Of a stretch of 9,901 bases of DNA, positions 5,547 to 9,901 are shown piece after piece. Both the position numbers and the translations under genes were made by a program. Each line of letters starts with the position of its first letter. Positions within the stretch are counted from its first letter, which is position 1. The notes under the pieces were generated by a model that saw only the letters and a list, made by a program, of their open reading frames with translations, was not told the origin of the DNA and made no database searches. The DNA comes from Betaproteobacteria bacterium (GTDB lineage Bacteria; Pseudomonadota; Gammaproteobacteria; Burkholderiales; Burkholderiaceae_C), in assembly GCA_009922295.1 (NCBI GenBank), contig RFWA01000069.1, positions 1 to 9,901 of the forward strand, written 5' to 3'.

Positions 5547-8498
5547 ATGTCCAGTACGACCGTCGCCGAGTTTGCAACAGAACTCAAAAAATCAACCGAT
5601 ACGCTGCTTGAGCAGCTGAGATCGGCCGGGGTTGCCAAGTCGGCGGCCTCCGATAACCTGTCCGAGGCGGACAAGCAACGATTGTTGGGGTATCTGCAGG
5701 CAAGCCATGGTACGGCCAGTCCTGAACGTAAGAAAATCACTCTGGTTAAAAAATCAACCAGCGAAATCAAACAGGCGGACTCGTCAGGCAAGGCCCGCAC
5801 GATCCAGGTCGAAGTCCGAAAGAAGCGTACTTTCGTGCGCCGTGATGACGGCGTGGAAGTCCCCCAGGACAGCCCTGGGGCGCCTTCGGAAGCTGAAGTC
5901 GAAGCGCTGCCGCTGATTGACACGGCCGAGCTGGCGCGGCGTGAGGAGGAGGCTCGCCGTCAGGCCGAGCTGATCCGACGCCAGGAAGAAGAGTTGGTTG
6001 AGCGGAGGCGCCAACGGGAGGCTCTGGAGGCCCGAGCACGCGAAGCGGCTGAACAAGCGGCGATCCAGAAGGCCGTTGAGCTCAAAGCTGCTGAGGCCGC
6101 TGCTGAAAAAGCCAGACCGGTTGAGCCTGAGTCCCTAGGCCAGGAGGCCTCGGACAGTGCGGCAGCCAGGGCGCAGGAGGCCGCAGCCAGGGCGGAAGCC
6201 GTGGTTAAGTCCCAGGAAGTCGATCGCGCGAGCGCAGCGGCAGCGGCCAAAGCCCGTGCTGACGAGGACGTCGCCCGGGCTGCGGATCTTGGCGACCGCC
6301 GGCGAAAGGCCGAGGCCGAAGCTGCAGCTATTCGGCTCATGATGTCGGTGCCGGCCAAAAAACCTGCACCGCCGCCGAAGAAACCTGAGGAAGTCAAACC
6401 CGTCGTCAAGCCGGGCGGCGTTGAAGCGGCCAAAACAGGGCTCAAAGGCACATTGCACAAGCCCGCAGCGGGTACAACTGTGGCCAAGCCCGCTCGTCCA
6501 GGCGCGCCAGGTGCGCCTGGCACCAGCGCACCAGCCGGCGCCGGCAAAGAGGTCAAATCCGCCAAGCTGTCAAGCAGCTGGGCTGGGGATCCTGCCAAGA
6601 AAAAAGCCATCCCGACCCGCGGTGACACTGGCGCAGGCGCTGGCCGTGGCGGCAACTGGCGCGGCGGCCCGCGCGGTCGAAGGTCCGGCAATGATCGCGA
6701 TCGCGATGACCACGCTATGCAGTCCGCCCCCACAGAAGTGCGCGTGATTGAAGTGCACGTGCCTGAGACCATCACGGTAGCTGAATTGGCGCACAAAATG
6801 GCCGTCAAGGCCTCTGAGGTGATCAAACACCTGATGAAGCTCGGCCAAATGGTCACCATCAACCAGCCGCTGGACCAGGATACGGCGATGATTCTGGTGG
6901 AGGAAATGGGCCACAAGGCCATCATTGCGGCCTTGGATGATCCCGAAGCCTTCACCGACGACGAGGTGCTTCAACAGCAGTCTGAATCACTGCCACGGGC
7001 GCCAGTGGTGACCGTGATGGGCCACGTCGATCACGGCAAGACCTCCTTGCTGGATTACATCCGCCGTGCCAAAGTGGCGTCTGGCGAGGCCGGTGGCATC
7101 ACCCAGCACATCGGCGCCTACCACGTCGAAACACCAAGAGGCATGATTTCATTCCTGGATACCCCGGGCCACGAGGCCTTCACCGCGATGCGTGCTCGCG
7201 GCGCCAAAGCAACTGACATTGTGATTTTGGTGGTGGCAGCCGACGACGGCGTCATGCCACAAACCCGCGAGGCGATCAAACACGCCAAAGCTGCTGGGGT
7301 ACCCATCGTGGTGGCGATCAACAAGATTGACAAACCCGATGCCAACACCGAACGCGTCAAGAACGAGCTGGTCGTCGAAGAGGTCGTGCCAGAAGAATTC
7401 GGTGGCGAATCGCCGTTTGTGTCGGTGTCGGCCAAAACCGGTCAAGGCATTGACAACCTGCTCGAGCAGGTGCTCTTGCAGGCCGAGGTTCTCGAGCTGC
7501 GGGCCCCTGTAGACGCCATGGCCAAGGGCCTGGTGATCGAAGCCGAGCTTGACAAAGGCCGCGGTCCCGTCGCCACGGTGCTGGTCCAGTCCGGCACTCT
7601 CAAGACCGGTGACATCGTGCTGGCAGGCTCCACTTATGGCCGGGTGCGCGCCATGTTGGACGAAAATGGCAAGACCATCAAGTCGGCCGGACCTTCAATT
7701 CCGGTCGAAATTCAAGGCCTGACCGAAGTGCCGCAAGCTGGCGACGAGTTCATGGTGATGTCTGACGAGCGGCGAGCCCGTGAAATCGCCACCTACCGTG
7801 CCGGCAAGTTCCGCAACACCAAGCTGGCCAAGCAACAAGCTGCCAAGCTGGAGAATATGTTCACCGACATGACGGCGGGCGAGGTCAAACTCGTGCCGAT
7901 CATTATCAAGGCCGACGTGCAGGGTTCGCAGGAAGCGCTCGCGCAGTCTTTGCTCAAACTCTCGACCGAGGAGGTCAAAGTTCAGCTGGTGTACACCGCG
8001 GTCGGTGGCATCAGCGAGTCCGATGTGAACCTGGCCATTGCCTCCAAGGCGGTCATCATCGGCTTCAACACACGTGCTGATGCCGGTGCGCGCAAATTGG
8101 CTGAAAACAACGGCGTCGACATTCGTTACTACAACATCATCTACGACGCGGTTGATGAATTGAAGGCGGCCATGTCGGGCATGTTGACACCGGAGAAGAA
8201 GGAGGAGGTCATTGGTACCGCCGAAATTCGCCAGGTCTTCAAGGTGTCCAAGATCGGCTCGATTGCGGGTTGTATGGTCACAGCTGGTCTGGTACGCCGC
8301 GCTGCCCGTCTGCGGCTTCTGCGAAACAACATGGTGGTGTTTACCGGAGAGCTCGAGTCACTCAAGCGCTTCAAGGACGATGCCCGGGAAGTCAAAGAAG
8401 GTTTTGAGTGCGGATTGAATATCAAAAACTACAACGACATCCAGGAAGGCGACGTGTTGGAGTTCTTTGAAATCCGTGAAGTGGCCCGAACCCTGTGA
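5547..8498 (+). CDS. infB: Translation initiation factor IF-2
   Basis: GTPase that brings fMet-tRNA to the 30S subunit and promotes 50S joining. The 983-aa product starts MSSTTVAEFATELKKSTDTLLEQL, the first IF2 N-terminal module (1 to about 53). A long linker follows: an Ala/Glu/Arg-rich likely coiled coil (about 128-265), then a Lys/Pro/Gly/Arg-rich flexible stretch to about 390. A second IF2_N module (about 398-450, VRVIEVHVPETITVAELAHKM) precedes the GTPase. G motifs: GHVDHGKT at 492-499, GGIT at 516-519, DTPGHE at 538-543, NKID at 592-595, SAK at 628-630. Domains II-IV follow, ending EGDVLEFFEIREVARTL. It is longer than E. coli IF2 (890 aa) because of the linker. The ATG at 5547 is chosen for the conserved N-terminus; AAAGG (5531-5535) is its likely ribosome site. 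A frame extension to TTG 5496 has no family support. Confidence 0.97.
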   Translation: MSSTTVAEFATELKKSTDTLLEQLRSAGVAKSAASDNLSEADKQRLLGYLQASHGTASPERKKITLVKKSTSEIKQADSSGKARTIQVEVRKKRTFVRRDDGVEVPQDSPGAPSEAEVEALPLIDTAELARREEEARRQAELIRRQEEELVERRRQREALEARAREAAEQAAIQKAVELKAAEAAAEKARPVEPESLGQEASDSAAARAQEAAARAEAVVKSQEVDRASAAAAAKARADEDVARAADLGDRRRKAEAEAAAIRLMMSVPAKKPAPPPKKPEEVKPVVKPGGVEAAKTGLKGTLHKPAAGTTVAKPARPGAPGAPGTSAPAGAGKEVKSAKLSSSWAGDPAKKKAIPTRGDTGAGAGRGGNWRGGPRGRRSGNDRDRDDHAMQSAPTEVRVIEVHVPETITVAELAHKMAVKASEVIKHLMKLGQMVTINQPLDQDTAMILVEEMGHKAIIAALDDPEAFTDDEVLQQQSESLPRAPVVTVMGHVDHGKTSLLDYIRRAKVASGEAGGITQHIGAYHVETPRGMISFLDTPGHEAFTAMRARGAKATDIVILVVAADDGVMPQTREAIKHAKAAGVPIVVAINKIDKPDANTERVKNELVVEEVVPEEFGGESPFVSVSAKTGQGIDNLLEQVLLQAEVLELRAPVDAMAKGLVIEAELDKGRGPVATVLVQSGTLKTGDIVLAGSTYGRVRAMLDENGKTIKSAGPSIPVEIQGLTEVPQAGDEFMVMSDERRAREIATYRAGKFRNTKLAKQQAAKLENMFTDMTAGEVKLVPIIIKADVQGSQEALAQSLLKLSTEEVKVQLVYTAVGGISESDVNLAIASKAVIIGFNTRADAGARKLAENNGVDIRYYNIIYDAVDELKAAMSGMLTPEKKEEVIGTAEIRQVFKVSKIGSIAGCMVTAGLVRRAARLRLLRNNMVVFTGELESLKRFKDDAREVKEGFECGLNIKNYNDIQEGDVLEFFEIREVARTL
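6162..6194 (+). repeat. Heptad-spaced direct repeat in the infB linker
   Basis: GCAGCCAGGGCG occurs exactly at 6162-6173 and again at 6183-6194, offset by 21 nt, which is seven codons. It encodes the AARAQEA / AARAEAV units of the Ala/Glu/Arg-rich linker of IF2. The spacing equals one coiled-coil heptad, so it looks like a small internal duplication within a helical linker. Confidence 0.6.
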
Positions 8499-8515
8499 TG
8501 CAGGCAAGCTGAGCC

Positions 8516-8884
8516 GTGCGCAAAAAGTCGAGCACACCCAACCGCAGCTTCAAGGTCGCCGATCAGATCCAGCGCGACCTGACCGAGCTGATCGCGCGCG
8601 AGTTGAAAGACCCGCGTGTCGGCATGGTGACCATTCAGGGCGTTGAAGTCACGCCCGATTACGCCCATGCCAAAGTGTTCTTTAGCCTATTGCAAGGTGA
8701 CACCAAAGCCTGCGCGGAGGGCCTGAACCAGGCTGCTGGCTTTTTGCGGGCGGGCCTGTTCAAGCGGCTGCACATTCACACCGTGCCGACCCTGCATTTT
8801 TTGTTTGACCGTACCACTGAACATGCCGCCGACATGAACGCACTGATCGCGCGGGCGGTGTCGTCTCGGGCCAAGGAAGACTGA
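8516..8884 (+). CDS. rbfA: 30S ribosome-binding factor RbfA
   Basis: Small KH-like 30S assembly factor that binds pre-30S particles, helps 16S rRNA 5'-end maturation and is needed for cold adaptation in E. coli. The 122-aa product shows the family pattern NRSFKVADQIQRDLTELIARELKDPRVG (9-36), VTPDYAHAKVFFS (45-57) and PTLHFLFDRT (91-100). The length is normal (E. coli about 133 aa) and the basic N-terminus (MRKKSSTPNR) is as expected. The GTG start at 8516 matches the conserved N-terminus; only a weak AGG (8502-8504) precedes it, so translation may be coupled to infB, which stops 17 nt upstream. TruB follows after 4 nt. There is nothing unusual in the protein. Confidence 0.95.
   Translation: MRKKSSTPNRSFKVADQIQRDLTELIARELKDPRVGMVTIQGVEVTPDYAHAKVFFSLLQGDTKACAEGLNQAAGFLRAGLFKRLHIHTVPTLHFLFDRTTEHAADMNALIARAVSSRAKED
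8873..8877 (+). promoter_or_regulatory. Ribosome binding site of truB
   Basis: AAGGA lies inside the last codons of rbfA, 11 nt before the truB GTG at 8889. Together with the 4-nt gap it supports the GTG as the truB start and suggests coupled translation. Confidence 0.5.
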
Positions 8885-8888
8885 AGCC

Positions 8889-9878
8889 GTGAACGCGCCG
8901 CAAGCACGGATTGCCAGGCGCCCCGTGCACGGGGTGCTTTTGCTCGACAAGCCGCTGGGCTTATCGAGCAATAACGCTCTGCAAAAAGCCAAATGGATGC
9001 TGCAGGCAGAAAAGGCTGGCCATACTGGCACGTTGGACCCGCTGGCCACCGGTGTGTTGCCGTTGTGTTTTGGCGCTGCCACCAAGTTCAGCCAGTTGCA
9101 ACTCGACGCCGACAAAACCTATGAGGCTGTCGCGCGCCTCGGCGTCAAAACCAGCACCGGCGACGCTGAAGGCGACGTGATTCAAAGCCGGCCCGTGGAC
9201 GTGACCGTGGATCATGTTGCCGCCATTCAGGCCCGTTTTACCGGGGCCATCCTGCAGACGCCCCCGATGTACAGCGCACTGAAAAAAGATGGCCGCGCAT
9301 TGTATGAGTATGCCCGTGCCGGAATCGAGGTAGAACGGGTCGCCCGCGCCGTCACAATTTATGAGCTGAATATGGCGCTAAGCCACGTCAATCATGAATA
9401 CTTCGCTATTAAAATGGTAGTAAAATGCAGCAAAGGCACGTACATTCGGACACTGGCTGAGGATATCGGCGAGGCACTCGGTTGCGGTGCTCACCTGACT
9501 GCTCTGCGCCGTATAGAAACCGGTGGTTTTCATGCTGCGCAGTGCGTGAGTCTGGAGGCGCTTGAGGCAATGACCTTGCAGCAGCGCCTGGCCTGCTTGC
9601 ACCCCGTAGACGATTTGTTGCGGCAACATACGGTCGTCACATTGCAAAGTGAGAATGCTGGACGCTTCCTGAGCGGCATGCGCCGCCGGGGTACCTGGGC
9701 TGATCAGTCCCAGGTGGCAGTCTACGCCGAGGCACCACACGCTCTTTTGGGCACCGGTCACATCCGTGCCGAAGAACTGATCCCTGGTCGGTTATTGAGC
9801 CCGACCGAGATCAAGCAAATAGCCGAGCAGGTTATCGGAAGCGAGGCTGATGCCAGCCCTAGCGCGGAACCTGCATAA
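8889..9878 (+). CDS. truB: tRNA pseudouridine(55) synthase TruB
   Basis: Converts uridine 55 in the T-loop of most tRNAs to pseudouridine and also acts as a tRNA chaperone. The 329-aa product has the TruB motif order: VHGVLLLDKPLGLSSNNAL (13-31), GHTGTLDPLATGVLP (44-58) with the catalytic Asp at residue 50, KTYEAVARLG (76-85), QTPPMYSALKKDGRALYEYAR (123-143), and CSKGTYIRTLAEDIGEALGCGAHLTALRR (180-208). A C-terminal part follows that probably includes a PUA-like domain and ends in a short polar tail. Length is close to E. coli TruB (314 aa), and the catalytic residues I can identify are present. It is the last complete gene; AAGGA upstream overlaps rbfA. A stretch at about 9351-9430 (residues 155-181) is far lower in GC than the rest, although the reading frame and motifs are intact. 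Confidence 0.96.
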   Translation: MNAPQARIARRPVHGVLLLDKPLGLSSNNALQKAKWMLQAEKAGHTGTLDPLATGVLPLCFGAATKFSQLQLDADKTYEAVARLGVKTSTGDAEGDVIQSRPVDVTVDHVAAIQARFTGAILQTPPMYSALKKDGRALYEYARAGIEVERVARAVTIYELNMALSHVNHEYFAIKMVVKCSKGTYIRTLAEDIGEALGCGAHLTALRRIETGGFHAAQCVSLEALEAMTLQQRLACLHPVDDLLRQHTVVTLQSENAGRFLSGMRRRGTWADQSQVAVYAEAPHALLGTGHIRAEELIPGRLLSPTEIKQIAEQVIGSEADASPSAEPA

Positions 9879-9901
9879 AAAGACGATTGAGATTAACGAG
9901 A

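Noticed and set aside
5862..5880. CCCCAGG-ACAGC-CCTGGGG hairpin in the start of infB as a terminator
   Set aside because: The 7-bp stem is real but has no T-run and lies within conserved coding sequence. It is most likely a by-product of Pro/Gly codons.
6339..6344. Tandem in-frame ATG ATG in infB as a start for a short IF2 isoform like E. coli IF2 beta/gamma
   Set aside because: No Shine-Dalgarno-like sequence lies within 15 nt upstream (GCAGCTATTCGGCTC), so there is no positive support from the sequence.
5960..6955. Long open frame on the minus strand (331 codons) opposite infB
   Set aside because: It lies entirely opposite the biased-composition IF2 linker and second IF2_N module. The predicted protein is low-complexity Ala/Ser/Arg/Pro, a typical GC-rich antisense shadow, with no recognisable domain.
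1..9901. A new defence, mobile or biosynthetic system
   Set aside because: Every substantial + strand frame belongs to a well-known conserved family (Yej transporter or rimP-nusA-infB-rbfA-truB). No transposase, integrase, CRISPR-like repeats, tRNA-flanked insertion or orphan gene is visible.

Overview
The window reads as a chromosomal core region of a betaproteobacterium. It is probably from order Burkholderiales, family Comamonadaceae (Rhodoferax/Polaromonas-like). This rests on the moderately high GC content, on RimP, IF2 and RbfA sequences that look like the versions I know from that family, and on the gene order. The assignment is from memory of protein families and was not searched. All eight genes lie on the + strand and the window is almost fully coding.

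Region 1 (1-3191) is the distal part of a yejABEF-type peptide ABC-transporter operon. It holds the C-terminal part of the permease YejB (cut by the window edge), the second permease YejE and the fused double ATPase YejF. The genes overlap: yejB/yejE by about 17 nt and yejE/yejF by 4 nt (ATGA). The periplasmic binding protein YejA would be expected upstream, outside the window.

Region 2 (3192-3329) is the only substantial non-coding gap, 138 nt. It holds a perfect 17-nt inverted repeat, a consensus -10 box (TATAAT) and a strong intrinsic terminator followed by eight T. The terminator lies downstream of the -10 box. It can therefore end yejF transcripts, and it would also sit inside the 5' leader of any transcript started at that -10 box. 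This is the most interesting non-coding part of the window.

Region 3 (3330-9878) is the classic translation/transcription operon rimP-nusA-infB-rbfA-truB: 30S maturation factor, transcription elongation/antitermination factor, initiation factor IF2, 30S cold-shock assembly factor and tRNA pseudouridine-55 synthase. Gaps are 17 nt (rimP-nusA), 85 nt (nusA-infB), 17 nt (infB-rbfA) and 4 nt (rbfA-truB), which fits one polycistronic message. The products act together on ribosome assembly, initiation and RNA processing. NusA is known in E. coli to feed back on its own operon leader. The last 23 nt (9879-9901) are non-coding and too short to interpret; a further gene may begin just beyond the edge.

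I found no mobile element, CRISPR array, tRNA/rRNA gene, toxin-antitoxin pair or defence system, and no convincing new multi-gene system. The second-look items are regulatory (rimP leader, nusA-infB gap) or small sequence curiosities inside conserved genes.
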